64,000 nucleotides of DNA. Origin: Agapanthus africanus. Its lineage: Eukaryota > Streptophyta > Magnoliopsida > Asparagales > Amaryllidaceae. Below, one piece after another: positions 23,527-36,051 of the stretch. The notes below the pieces were generated by a model that was given only the letters and a program-made list of their open reading frames with translations, was not told the origin of the DNA and ran no database searches. A program made the translations under genes and the position numbers. Each line of letters begins with the position of its first letter. The stretch's first letter is position 1. The stretch lies in NCBI GenBank assembly GCA_030015575.1, contig JASDDO010000026.1:455553096-455617095 (forward strand), read 5' to 3'.

Positions 23527-25074
23527 GATTTCTCGGACGTGCCGATCAGTATCAGAGGATTGGGCCACTGACAGAGGTCAGCCAGATTTTGATGACCGTT
23601 GGTGTGTTGCTTATTCAAGATGATTGAGGCACCGTTCAGCGTGCAGAAGAGCGAGCCAGTTATTGCTGCGAACGACGAGATATTGCCCCAGATGCTGGAG
23701 TTAGTGCAGAATGAGTTGTACTAAGAGATGATAGAAGGTCGCTAGTCATCGAGGATGAATGACTAGGACATGTGGATCGTTCGCCTACCCCGATGCGAGG
23801 TCATCAGATAGATTGATTCCAGCTAGAGACGACTTCACGCGGAGACGTTAAGAGTCCGCAGAGACGATCGAATGTCAGAAACCTATTATTCCAAGTTTAA
23901 AGTGGTCGGAAAGACATAAAGGAAATTCTATGTTCCCTCTAAAAGAATGAAACCCTAACTCGACTTAATGACCGTGTGAAAGCATTAGAACCTTCGGGTT
24001 TGCGGCAGTTCCGCGGCGCCATTAGTGAGGCTTGGTTTTGCCCTTCTACGGCTGGACCATCGATGCTGTGGTACATACTCGATACTGTTGAACTGTACCC
24101 AAGATGTTGAGCTCTTGGGGGATTATGAGGTTTTGACGACTCGATCGGATGGCTCGACTTAATTCGGATGCTAGGTGGTGAGATGCATTTCTTGGGAGAC
24201 TCCCGATACGAGGATAGCCGTTGGAGCTCAGTCCATGTAGCCATGATGAGACGAGTCCGAAGCAGTCGACATTAGAGAAAGTGGAGTAAAGAGGTCCGTA
24301 CAAGATCTGGATAAGACGACGTTCCACTCCGCCGACATCAGAGATGCGATACGCATGACTTGGATATACCTTCCAGAGGAGTCGCGATGAGAATGCAGTC
24401 GTTCCAGAGCAAGACGCAGATATAGTAAAGGACGATGACTTCCGGACAGTTGGCAGAGACGAGACATGGAAGAGACCGTGAGCAGGATTCCTTCCAGGAC
24501 ACTGCTGCAATGATACTTGCACCCAGGATCAAATGTGTCACGTACATTCAGAGAGCCAGAGGCCGACGCCAGTGATATGCTGTCTTACGAGTGGTCGCGA
24601 TGATTGACCGGGAGATGACAAGAGACGTGCCAGAACGGGATCATCCCCGTTAACACACCTGACAGGGCCGATGAGCCGATGGACCGAGAGATTGGTAATT
24701 CACAGTGAAGACCTTGACCCAGGAGTGGTCATTGTTACGCACACCAGCAGGCCAGAGTTCATGATCATCAACGAGACGTCCCACTAGTGACCGTGACAGT
24801 TGGCCGAGATTCTTAGAGGATACGCTTGAGCGGTACTATTCCATCATTATTGATTTCGATGTTTTGGGTGATTTATTCGCAGGATTTGATTTTGATGATT
24901 GAGGATTTACGATCTTTGCACAATGTTGCACTTGATATCGTTTTCGTGCTTTGGTTTCATAAGTTTGTGATTTTACGGTTTTAGACATTTGAGTTGATTT
25001 TGTGCGTATGCACGCACACGATTTGGTTCCGGCACTCTGTATAGTTTATTTATGCTTGCAGTGCAGTGATACGC

Positions 25075-25400
25075 CTTTTGTGCACTTAGATGCACTGGAC
25101 ATCGATTTCGATTGTGATACTCGATATTCGTTTTGTGCACCTTGTGCACCTGATTTGATTTTGCGCATGTTCGGCGCTTGATATTGGATTTCATGATTTC
25201 GTGCATGATGGATGCCCCTGGTTTTAGGTTTTCGCGCATGTTGAGCGCATGTCTTGAGATGCGATTTTGGTGCACACCAGATGCACTAAATCGAGATTTT
25301 TTCGTGCATGTTAGATGCACCTGATTTTGCTGTCAGGCACACACGTTGCCTACGACAGATGCTTTGTGCACACCCGATGCACTTAGATCTTGTTTCTATG
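25075..25400 (+). repeat. Degenerate TGCAC-motif repeat tract
   Basis: Recurrent (t)gtgca(c)..gatgca(c) units interspersed with gattttg and cgatatt words at irregular spacing. Looks like a decayed minisatellite. No fixed period could be set by eye. Confidence 0.45.
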
Positions 25401-26093
25401 CACTTGTATGGCACGTATATGGATTTTGATTGTCGTACGCACCAGACGTACGTAGTATTCATACGCGTATTTTGGGATTGATTTCTTATAGAGCAGTACG
25501 TTTTTTTATGATAATTGCGATGTGTTTACGTACTAAGCAGGACTAGTCAGAGGACAGTACCTGAATGTATTTTGCATGCATTGATAGCTATTGAAGGGAA
25601 TTCCAAAAAGCGAACTATAGTCTCAGTATTTACCTACGTGTCTGATATGACGCGAAACGTTTAAAACAAGGAAAACCCTTCTAAATTGTTTCCCAAAACG
25701 GCGGAACATACATTTCAAACAAAGGTATATATGTATATAGTTATTTTCTTATGATAGACGTCTGCCACTGTGTAGTGTTATGTGCATTGCACAGCAACTT
25801 AAATGATTTGGCATGCATTTCCTCCTGATATTTATATGTATAGTTCCGATTTATAGCATATCAGTCTTGCTTGAGATTTGGCATTCGTGTCTTCACCTTG
25901 ACTCCGATGATTGCGGGATGCTTGACGGAGTTTTGATTTCGAGTTATCTACTCATTACTCATGCGCATGCATTGCGCTATGATGTGTTTATGTATTTATG
26001 ATTTCGGAGCCCCGGCGATTTGATGGTTTTGGGTGAAATATTTTAGTTTTTTGGGGGGGGAGTTTTAATTTAAATTCGGGGACCGAATTTCTT

Positions 26094-26107
26094 TAAGGGG
26101 GGAAGAT
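26094..26107 (+). other. Polypurine tract of the LARD-like element
   Basis: aaggggggaagat directly before the 3' LTR. Confidence 0.85.
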
Positions 26108-29100
26108 TGTAACGTTTTGAAAATCGTTTCGGTAAAATTTCGAAAAAACGGTAAAATAAGGGGGTTTTCTGTAAAAAGTCAAAATACAAATATTTTTATT
26201 ATAAAATTAAATATACATATTCTAGCTATGTAATTGCTAGTAATTGGTTTTTATTGAGCCACTGGTGAAATTTCAAATTTTCTGAATTTTTTCCGAAATT
26301 AAATATTTTAATATTATTTTAAGCCGTCACTAATACATTTAATTAGGGAAAATTACAAATTGGAATGAGTTGAAATAAATTTTGTGCATCATAACACATT
26401 AAACAAAATTTTATCATGTAGTTTTTGAAATGAAATGGTTTGCCAAAACGGTTTAGGAAATATTGAAGAAAAAGGCTTATTTTGTGAAAATAAAAGGGTT
26501 TTGGTGCATATTGAATTGGTGTTTGGTGTTCATTGCTTCACACACACACACACCCCACCTCCACCTCCCCCTCTTGCTGGCCGAATATGGGCTGTCCCAA
26601 TCCCCATTTCCCCACTTTTTTTTGTTCACAAGAAATGAAAAGAAAAGAATAATATATATGTATAAGTATGGGCTTTTGATTTTGCTTTTGACTTTGAAAC
26701 CAACACCCTCACTCTCTCACCTCTCCCCCCTCATTGGCCATGACCATTTCTGAATTCCTGCAGCCCCTCCTCTCTCTTTCCCTCATCTCATCTCTTCTCC
26801 AAAAATCCCACCCTTTTTACCTTCAAAAATTAATCAAATTCCATCCAAAATCAAAACAAAATCAAAATCCAACTCCTACCCATTTCTCATTTGCCTATCT
26901 AGCATGGATCTAGGGAATAAGATTTCAATTTGGGAGGCTATGGATGCTTGTGGATCTTCAAATGTTTTGGGTATAATTTCTAAACATTTTGCTTAATTTG
27001 TTAGTTAATTTCTTAAAGCTAATTTATTTAAGTATTAATTAGGCTTTAGTTGCAAGTTTGGAAATTCTAGAATTGGGTATGGATCAAGTTAGGGTTTTAT
27101 ACCATTTGATCACGGTTTAAGTATATAATTTAACATATTATGGCATGTAAAATCTTACCTAGTAACTAGTTTGCTAATTGTTATTTTAAAATTTGTCTAA
27201 TTAAGCTATTTTGCTAACTAGGGTTTTTGGAAAATTATTAAATGCTTTAGATTAAATATAATTAAAGTTTCATTTCATTATTAGTATTATAATAAGTGGT
27301 TTAATACTTTTGGACCATGCAAAACCAAGCTTATTTGTAAAATCGTGAATTTTACTTTAAAAAGAGTTAAAATCGGTATTTTTGCAAACTAGTTTTTTTG
27401 AACGTATGTGGTTTGGTGAAACTAAATCGTGGAAATGGTTTATATGGCTTATTTAAGTTATTTAATAAGTATTATGGCCGCTAGATTTGTTTAAACGTCG
27501 AGTTTTGTACTAAAACGGGTAATTTTTGCTTGCTAGATTTTCGGAAAAATGGCTTTTAAGGTGAATTTGGGGTTTTTGAGAATTTTAACCTATTTTATAG
27601 TATAATTAGTGCTTGTGATCGTGCAAATGAGTGTGTTTGGGTTTTCTTGATGGTTTCGAGTTTGTACGCCGACGTCGAGGGTTTTTGGGTTGATTTGTGA
27701 AAGCAGCCATAGGTTTTGACCTATGTGGGATTAGTGTGTCGTTTTGGTCATGAGTCAGATTTTAATGCGATACGGTGCGTTATGATATGTAGGTACCCCA
27801 TGTAGACTTCGAGACGACAAGCAAGCACGTGGCGACGTCGGCACCGGCGAGCGAGGACCAGGTGAGTAGATTTATATCTACGGGGAGAAGTCGGGTGGAT
27901 AGCTTATAGCACCCCCGCAGTCCGTGGTGGTGTATACGGATGCGTATACACACCAACAATTATTATATGTTATTTGGGATTAATAACGATGTTTAGGATG
28001 GATATTGGTGTGTTGGATTATTTTAGTGTTGCGAACCCTAGGGTAGTGTTGCACTACACACATACATTCTTGCATACATTCCTATTTATATGTGCTCATG
28101 GGATTCTTTATAGTTATGTGTTCACATGGGTATAGGACTATGTGTTCACATACGGATATGAGGACGATACTTGGGATTGAGCTGAGTCGATGAGATTTGT
28201 TTTGTGGTTGTGATATCGGTTTGTACGAGACTGTCGATCAGTAGTCAGATCATGACTATATTGATGATATTAGTATTGTACTAGACATAGGTCAGTACCC
28301 TGGACTACGATCTTGGATAAAGAGGATACCAGATGAATAGTGTGATGAATATGATATTGACCCGTACCTAGATTTGGGGATGCCGTACGACGGATTTACG
28401 TACGAGCTATATCTTGATGATTGATCTGCACTCTTGACTTGGGATGTCTGATTATAGATATGGTATCGGATATGATATTATTGAGGCGGGATCACCGACT
28501 AATATATATACAGGTATGTATATGCATCGACTCAGATGTTAGGCGGTTTCCTTACCTGTAGTCCAGCTGGTTAGCTTAGTCCTTTAGTTTAGTTTAGTTG
28601 TTAGATTAGATTCGATTCTTACCTATTTCAAAAACTAACGAATCTTGGGTATTTTAAAAGACAGCCCAAGGGATCCTATGGATATTTCAAAAGATGTATC
28701 TTTTCATAAAAACACCGTAGCCCCTATTTTCAAAACCCCATGATTCGTGTTATTTCAAAGGCACCATTTGTAGGACTTATATTAGATTAATGCAGATTAG
28801 TTATAGTTGCGTCTAGCATTCAGCTCCCGCTCATTATTGTGGTTCGCTTCGCATCGCATGATTATATTATGTTTCATACTCCATTATTGATATCATGCTG
28901 TTAGGACACCAGCACCATTACCGATGATGCGTATGTACCACGTACACTTACTTGCCGGCTCACACACATCTTCATCGGTAATTGCCATGTCACGTACACC
29001 TTAGAAAATATTATTGCTTGACATAGCCTGTTAGCTAATAGTTTAGACATTGTAGTTATTACCTGCTACTTCATGCATACTGTTATTCATTGTTATGCCG

Positions 29101-30565
29101 CATTCATGGATTCTCATGCATATATTCACTATTTTACGTGTTATTGAGGTTTTGGATTCGGATTTCTATGAGATTTTCTGGATTTGGAGGAAAACCGCAA
29201 AAACATAAATAAACCTTTTCTCTCTTTTAAAATAAAAAGTATGGTTTTCCCATGATGTATGAGTCGTCCACCATGAGTTTGCTGATGGATTTCGAGACCC
29301 GATTCGAGGAGACGGATTAACCGTTTCGGGTACATGGTGGACCCGGTAAGGTATCCCGGGGCAAGAAGCGCGTGATGATGACGATGTGAGCCTGGCAGGG
29401 GAGCACAACCTACCGGTGATTTTACCCGACACGTCGGATATTCGGAGGATACCGTCGTGGTCTTGAGATGGATGGTAGGGGCCGGTCTGGACTGACGGCG
29501 CCCTAGATATTGTGATTGAGGCATTGAGATTTCGAGATATTGAGGTACAGAGACTGTGATACAGAGATATCGAGATATTGGGATTACGTTTTGTGCCGAT
29601 GCTAGGCACTGTTTTATGCTGATTTCATTATGATACCTCATTTTAAAAATACAAAGGAAATCTCACTAAATTATGAAAACAGTTCTTCATTTACATGTAT
29701 TCTATTTTCATGCATTCATACCTCATTCATATGATATATTGCTACCTGAGACACTGACACGGGCACATGAGATTACACTCGGGTTAGATATTTACCCTAG
29801 CCTTGTTATAGGTTGCATGTTATATATATAATTGAGGATATATTATGATCATTGACCTAGGATTGCGTTATTTATGCGATTTCTTTTCGTAGATGTTTTT
29901 CTATTCACGAGTTGGCAACTCACCCCCGTTGTGCCCCAGTTTCTTGTAGGATTGCCGTACATGTTTCTTTACAGTTTTGCGGGCATAGTTTCCTTCGGGT
30001 GATTTGCTAGTAGGTGGGTTTACTTGTATCGTACCCCCATTATATATCTTGTATATCATTATTCTGTTGTATCTACAAGTTCCATCAACCAAACATATAT
30101 TTATTTTGAGATAGAGATCAGTGATGTTATTCTTTCGACCTTAGAGTCGCGCGTTATTTTTCTGTGGATTTCTTGGGGTTTTGAGTTTCCTTTTGAATTT
30201 TGATCCTCGCCATAGGCGTTGTATATTATATTGCTTGTGTGGTTGTGACCGTCGATTGACGAAGAGCTAGCTCCCGCTTGAGAATGCCTTTTTATTGATT
30301 TCGTATACTATTCATGTTGTATCCCGCTTGGGGGCCAGTATTTACAAAGGAGACTCTGCCGAAATTTTCAGGAAATATTTGATGTTTTTAAAAACGCATA
30401 ATTCGGCTTATGCTATTAAAACTACTTGATTTAAATTGGTTTTCCTTCACTCTACTACTTTTCTTGGTTTGGATTTCTGGGTTTTCGGTTTACTTAGATT
30501 ACGTACGCCTCGAGACGTTTCGTAGTGTAAGTGCCGGTCATGTTCCGTACTTTCGGGACGTGACA
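26108..30565 (+). repeat. 3' LTR of the LARD-like element
   Basis: 4458 bp, same ends and internal order as the 5' LTR, including the (CA)n run near 26540 and the hairpin at 28917-28982. Followed by target copy atgtc. Confidence 0.92.
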
Positions 30566-32700
30566 ATGTCATCCACGTACAAGACGAGGAATACCACAGT
30601 TCTCCCTTCAATCTTACTGTAAATGCATGGTTCATCCGGATTTTTTGATAAAGTCGAATTCTTTGACAGTATCATCAAAGAAGATGTTCCAACTCCGCGA
30701 TGCCTGCTTCAGTCCACAAATGGACTTAAGAGCCTTGCACACTTTACCGCTGCTCCCACTCTGAATGAAAACCCTCCGGCTGATCCATATAGACGCACTC
30801 TTCCAAATTTCCATTTAGAAAAGCGGTATTTACGTCCATCTGCCAGATCTCATAATCGTGGAAGGCGGCAATGGCTAGAAGGATCCAGATGGATTTGAGC
30901 ATAGCCACTGGAGAAAAAGGTTTCGTCATAGTCCAAACCAGGTCTTTGACGAAAACCCTTTGCAACAAGTCTAGCTTTATAGGTTTCAACCTGTCTACAC
31001 CAATCTTCTTTCTGAAGATCCATTTGCAGCCTACGGATTTTACCCCTTCTGGAGCAATGTCCAAAGTCCAAAATTTGTTGGTGTACTTGGACTCCATCTT
31101 GGTCCGCATTGCATCCAGCCATTTTACTGAGTCACCGCTCTGAATGTCTTGCTGGAAGCTAGTAGGCTCATCATTTTCAATGACGCAATCCTCTCGATCC
31201 CTGTCTATGAGAAAACCGTAGTATCTCTCGGGAGGATGAGACTGCCTACTACTCCTGCGGAGTGGTGCTGGGATGTCTGGTTTTCCTGAAACTTCTGGTT
31301 CTACCAAGCTTTCAGTAATAGCTTGTGGTTCTGGAATTTCTTCCAGTTCTATTGCGCTCCCACTTATCTGATTTTCCGAAAATTCAGTTTTCAAGAAGTG
31401 GGCATGCTGAGAAACAAAAACCTTTTGTTCCTTTGCGGAATAGAAAAGATACCCCCTGGAGTTCTTGGGGTATCCCACAAAGTTAGACAATACTGAGCGT
31501 GCCTCGAGCTTGTTCGCATGCTGCTTCATTACAAAAGCTGGACATCCCCATGTCTTAAGATACTTAAGACAGGGTTTTTTCCCACTCCACATCCGATATG
31601 GAATGGTAGGCACAGTCTTGGTGGGAACCTTGTTCAAAAGATATGCAGCTGTTTCTAGTGCATAACCCCAGAAAGATCGCGGTAACTCAGCCTTACTCAT
31701 CATGGAACGAACCATATCCAATAGGGTTCGATTCCGTCTTTCAGATACACCGTTGGGTTGTGGTGTGTATGGAGGAGTAAGCTGAGAGAGAATTCCATTC
31801 TCTTTTAAGTAGCCCAGAAACTCGGCACTTAAGTATCCACCACCTCGATCAGATCTCAGAGTCTTGATACTTTTGCCTGTTTGTTTTTCAACTTCATTCT
31901 TTTATTCCTGAAATTTCTCAAAAGCCTCGGATTTATGCTTCATCAGGAAGACATGTCCATACCTAGAAAAATCATCCGTAAAAGTAATGAAGTATGAATA
32001 ACCACTTCGCGCATGTGTAGACATTGGACCACACACGTCACTGTGTACGTGTCCCAAGAGCTCGCTCGCTCTTACTCCGTGTCCAGTCAACGGAGTCTTT
32101 GTCATCTTTCCCATGAGACAAGATTCACAAGTAGCATAAGACTGATACTCGAACGGATTCAAGTATCCCTCTTTATGTAACTTTGTTAATCGTGTCTCAT
32201 TAATGTGACCCAGTCTACAATGCCATAAGAAAGCCTGATTTGTTTCCGGAGACTTCCTTTTAAATGTGTTCTGGACACTGAAAACCTGAGCTTGATTCAG
32301 TACGTATATTCCATTTTCTAATGTACCTGACCCAATCAGAACTTGATTCAGGTGGATGTGGACCACATCGCTTACAAAAGTAAAATCATATCCTTCCTTA
32401 GAAAGTATGGATACAGATATGATATTACAAGCCATACTAGGTACATACAAACAGTTACGCAGAATCAATATCTGCCCACTTGTCAATCCAAGGTGATATT
32501 CCCCTACGGATTCAGTGTCCACCCTCATTCCGTTTGCAACCCTGAGAGTCATATCACCTATCCTGATAACTCTACGGTTTCTCAGAGCCTGTAATGAATT
32601 ACAGATGTGAGATCCTGATCCGGTATCCAATACCCAGGAAGTAGGGTTAATTGACATACAGTTTTCTATTACAAACACACCCGAAGCCGAAGCCACAACA
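30566..32700 (-). pseudogene. Copia protease-integrase-RT region of element A
   Basis: Minus strand. Protease with DTGSGSH (within 31902-32696), then the integrase zinc finger (H..H, CESC) and the first catalytic-core Asp. A TAA (TAC in B1) ends this frame just below 31902. Beyond it the integrase continues to its C-terminal part in 30744-31721, with a Gly replacing a conserved Glu after the second core Asp. In RT, two opposite frameshifts around 30900-31020 scramble about 25 residues; the true frame is visible in 30850-31122. The segment ends at the YVDD box, where the LARD-like element is inserted. Inactive. Confidence 0.85.
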
Positions 32701-33303
32701 TGCTTCGAATCCTGGCTACTGGCTTCGCTAGCCCTGCAATCCTTCTGCCAATTTCCTTTCCCATAACAATAGGAACGTCGCTCCTTTACTATATCCAGTC
32801 CCGACTTTTGCCCTTCCCTTTCCTCCTTCCCTGGTTTCCTTCAGGGTATAAGTAGAGGGTAGAGACTGTAGAATCAAGTCAGTATTTGACCCGTTCTTCA
32901 ACGTGGTCTTCAGGTCCGTGAGCTCATCAAAATAGCTAGTCTCTGTAAGGACGTTGTCCCCTACAGATGACCCGACAGCCAACCTCGCTTGAAGCAATTC
33001 GTTCAAGGTCTCATATCTTGCGATACGAGATTGCTCTCCATATAAATCTTTGTTATGGAGGAAGATAGAAAATAAGTCCATCTTCTCGTGTTGCCTCTTG
33101 TATGCACCATCAACTGAGGCCAACACGAGGCACTTGGCATTCGCACAGTCCTTTTCCGATGTCTTACGGATGTCAATATCCGTGACAGGGGAAACTGGTC
33201 CTGAGACGGCAGGGGTTTGATTAGTTAAGAGGTGTCCTAGCTTGTCATGGGTAATGGACATCTGGACAGACCTTTGCCAGTCATAACAGTCAGATTCAGT
33301 CAT
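32701..33303 (-). pseudogene. Copia gag of element A, deleted and frameshifted
   Basis: Starts with Met-Thr at 33303, matching the B1 gag start. It keeps the ARYETLNELLQARLAVGSS and DLILQSLPSTY blocks. Relative to B1 it lacks about 14 codons near the start and a larger part after SLPSTY, including much of the basic linker. The zinc-knuckle remnant is out of frame and altered: the first Cys and the His of CX2CX4HX4C are replaced. The frame is also open upstream to 33372, in the presumed leader. Confidence 0.8.
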
Positions 33304-33889
33304 TTTATTATCTAGATGTGACCTATGTCTGGTCACTGGGTCGCTACAATTAAGAGAGAGAGAAGAAAACACTTAGCATGATGCTCTTGCAAGTTTAGAT
33401 TGGTTTTTAGTTTATCTAAACAGGATGGCTCCCACTGTTTCTCGAATCCTTCCTCAAAGCATAAAAGAAGAATTAGTCGGGATCAATCTCACCGTACAAT
33501 ACTTGCTTAACCGTTCAGCGAGGCCAGTGTCGGTACTTCGAGGGAGGTTTTACGACGCTTTCGCGAAGTTCCTTAATTAAATAAGCTCTTTTCCCTGTGG
33601 GCGTAGCCCCGCTAACACCTTTCTAGACACCTACTTGGTTTATAGCATTGATCGTTAAGTGAAAAGTTTCCCGAGGAGTAGCGGATACTCACAGTAGGAT
33701 CGGGATCCAAATATCATTGTGAGATAATGCTGAAGGAATCCTACCAACATTATCAAACTACAAATGGTATGCAGGACTAGCAAGTTTCAGTTTCTTTAGA
33801 AACTCTCGATGTGGATTTTTGCCCCATGCTCTTATGACCTTGACGAAGGTCAACAAATCATAAGTCACATATCAAGTTCTACCCATCAT
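33304..33889 (-). other. Leader of element A, gag-proximal part
   Basis: Sense order: hairpin 33831-33865 (CTTATGA/TCATAAG, with inner TTGAC/GTCAA), conserved sequence, then the pyrimidine tract ending in AG at 33344-33345 before gag. The remaining leader is at 45837-47339, separated by the B1 insertion. Confidence 0.75.
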
Positions 33890-33894
33890 TGTCT

Positions 33895-35767
33895 GTTAGT
33901 GTATATGCCCTAGGGGCCATTATTGTATCATACTAGTTTGTATATTACTTAATGGAAGCTTGGGATATTCACATGTATATAACAGTCTTGCTAAACATGG
34001 TAGTATGCTACTTGGTTTTTCTATCTTAATATGTGAGTATACGTATTGATAGAGCTCTTAGGATCTTGCTTGACTACCAGCGTTGTGATGGCAGTCACAC
34101 TAGTGGGGGCTGGGTGGTCTACAGGCACATCCTTATTCAGATCCCTAGTCGTAGGATTATCGAGACAGGGCATCGATACTCCGGAGTAGACTAGTGTGTA
34201 CGCTTCTCATCCCAGTTGGGGAGATGGTCTGTCCCACAGCCATCAGTACGTTGTACTGGAGATAGTATACAGGTGCTCGTTGGGTTACGGGTACACCGGA
34301 CAGGACTCACGGGGAACTGTTGGTTGGTATTATACCCGTCGTCAGTTAACAGTTCCCAGGTGACATGAGTACAGCATAGTCCGCAGACTTGACACTGCTA
34401 CTTCGCCTCGAGTGTGTCCCACTGTTCTTAGATTGCTACCCTACCACGGCTCAAAGGAGTCGTGCAAACAGGTAGCAGTTGGGTGCAGTCCCGAGCACTT
34501 GGAGGCAGTGGCGGTTAGACAGGATTCGTCTCTCCCGGTATTGGGAGATGATATCGCGCTGTGTCAGAGAGCCATTACGCAAAGTCCCTGGCCAGGGCAA
34601 GCGAGATTTGCTGGTAGGTTCCAGTAGTTTCTCAGGGTGTAATGGGCTTCGCTCCGACATGACTTATTCTGCTTTTAGGGGACTGACGCTTGCCGCCCCC
34701 CTAGGCCAGATATGCGATAGTCTAAAACGAACGGACCGGACTATATGGAGATTGTCACAGCAGGCTCAGTAGGAGTTCGGATGGGTTTCCTCATCGGCCT
34801 TCTTATCGACAACTACCTGGGGACCGTTACGTACAGCTAGTGCCGCTTGCGGTCTGTGGTTAAACCCACTGCCAGCGTAGTAGTCGAGTCTCTAGAGTCC
34901 CACACAGAGAGTTTCCTATTCCAGGCGAAACGATATAGAGGTCGTATGGTTTTACGATAAGGGTTCGGACGCATACGTGTGTTTACGCACGTACGACTTT
35001 CGGACAGTTTTTACCAGTCGGCTTTGGTTTAAGCCAGTTACTGGTATCCGGTTATTGGATTTTTACAGTCTAAAGTTTTTCCGTATTTTTGCGGAAAGGA
35101 GGGGCGTTCTCGTAATTATGCGGGAAGCTTCTAGAAGGTGGTGACTAAGGAGGTTAAGGTGGCATATGAAATGATTGTGATTAGTGAGTCACCTTGATGA
35201 TTCATAGAAGTCTTTTGTCATTATAATGAATCATCACTAGATATTTTCAAGCATGGTTGCTAAATTCTTTTCTTATTCTTTTCTTCATAAAAGAAATGCT
35301 TGATATATATCTTCTTGACTCACTATTCTCTTATCATTATCATCTACACATTCTCTCTCCTCAAGCTCTCTCTCTTCAAAAGACTAATCCTCCCCTCTCA
35401 TGAGTTGAGTACAAGGGTTAGTAAGACTAAACAATCCATAACCATCACTCTATCTCAATCTATCTTCTTTGATTAGCAATCCAAGAAGGTTAGTTGCCTC
35501 AAGTTTAGAGGCTAAGCTTGGAGTTTTGCTCTCGGGTGGATCGTCTACTACAAAGAGAAGGCCGAGGAGGACGAGGAGATCGTAAAGACGAAGGACTTGG
35601 TTCGATAGGTATAATCCCTAAGCATAGTAGTTTAGAACAACTATTTGTTTGGTTAGTTATCGTTTAGCTTCGATTCAAGCGGTTAGTCGATGTTTGTTCA
35701 CTAAACAAGTTCGTTTTTGAAAATTCCGCCTCCCCACAAGTATTGGGGTATAGAACATCGACTTACA
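33895..35767 (+). repeat. 5' LTR of element B1
   Basis: 1873 bp, TGTTAGTGTATATGCCC...CGACTTACA. Contains the palindrome CCCTGGCCAGGG (about 34587-34598). A promoter is expected here, but I could not place a TATA box with confidence. Confidence 0.95.
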
Positions 35768-35768
35768 G

Positions 35769-35780
35769 TGGTATCAGAGC
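35769..35780 (+). other. Primer-binding site of B1
   Basis: tggtatcagagc, one base after the LTR; initiator tRNA-Met type. Confidence 0.9.
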
Positions 35781-35946
35781 CTCGCTAAACAATAAATAAC
35801 TTTATTGCAAATTTGTACGAATTTCGAACGGAAAAACGAAGCCGGAAAACCCTAAAAACATCAAGTTTCTGTCGAAATTTAAATGAAGTCCAAAAATTTT
35901 TCAGGGAAGTTCAGAGAGCTTGAAAAGACACCAGAAGAACACCCAA

Positions 35947-36051
35947 GAAATTTGAGCTCCTGAATCGGCAACGCGGCCGCGGAACCGCGGCGGATCGCAC
36001 CGATCCGCCGCGCTTCCGCCGCCGAGTTGCCGAGTCAGGAACTCAAATTTC
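35947..36051 (+). other. GC-cored long leader hairpin (B1 copy)
   Basis: 105-bp near-perfect inverted repeat. The 25-bp outer arms (from gaaatttgag) match with two mismatches. The inner perfect 11-bp stem gcggcggatcg/cgatccgccgc closes a 3-nt loop. About 165 nt after the PBS. Confidence 0.85.

Larger units (their letters stand above)
23165..26093 (+). other. Non-coding internal domain of the LARD-like element
   Basis: About 2.9 kb with frequent stops in all frames. No protease, RT, RNase H, integrase or chromodomain motif. Apart from the gag-like start it holds a purine-rich central part (about 23640-24800) and a TGCAC-motif tract (25075-25400). Just before the polypurine tract it has the g-run and tttaattt stretch common at the 3' end of Tekay-like internal domains. 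Confidence 0.7.
18694..30565 (+). mobile_element. Non-autonomous gypsy-type element with 4.45 kb LTRs (LARD-like)
   Basis: 11,872 bp. LTRs 18694-23148 and 26108-30565 (4455 and 4458 bp), both TGTAACG...GACGTGACA. PBS 23153-23164, polypurine tract ending at 26107, perfect target duplication atgtc (18689-18693 and 30566-30570). The internal domain is only 2959 bp with no pol. Long near-identical LTRs around a short non-coding core match the published class of large retrotransposon derivatives (LARDs). TGTAAC start, aaggggggaagat tract and tRNA-Met PBS suggest a Tekay/Del chromovirus relative as helper. Confidence 0.9.

Noticed and set aside
34412-34772. Similar frames repeated at 4985, 34412 and 44478
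   Set aside because: Mirror images of the same LTR core in different copies; no protein domain.
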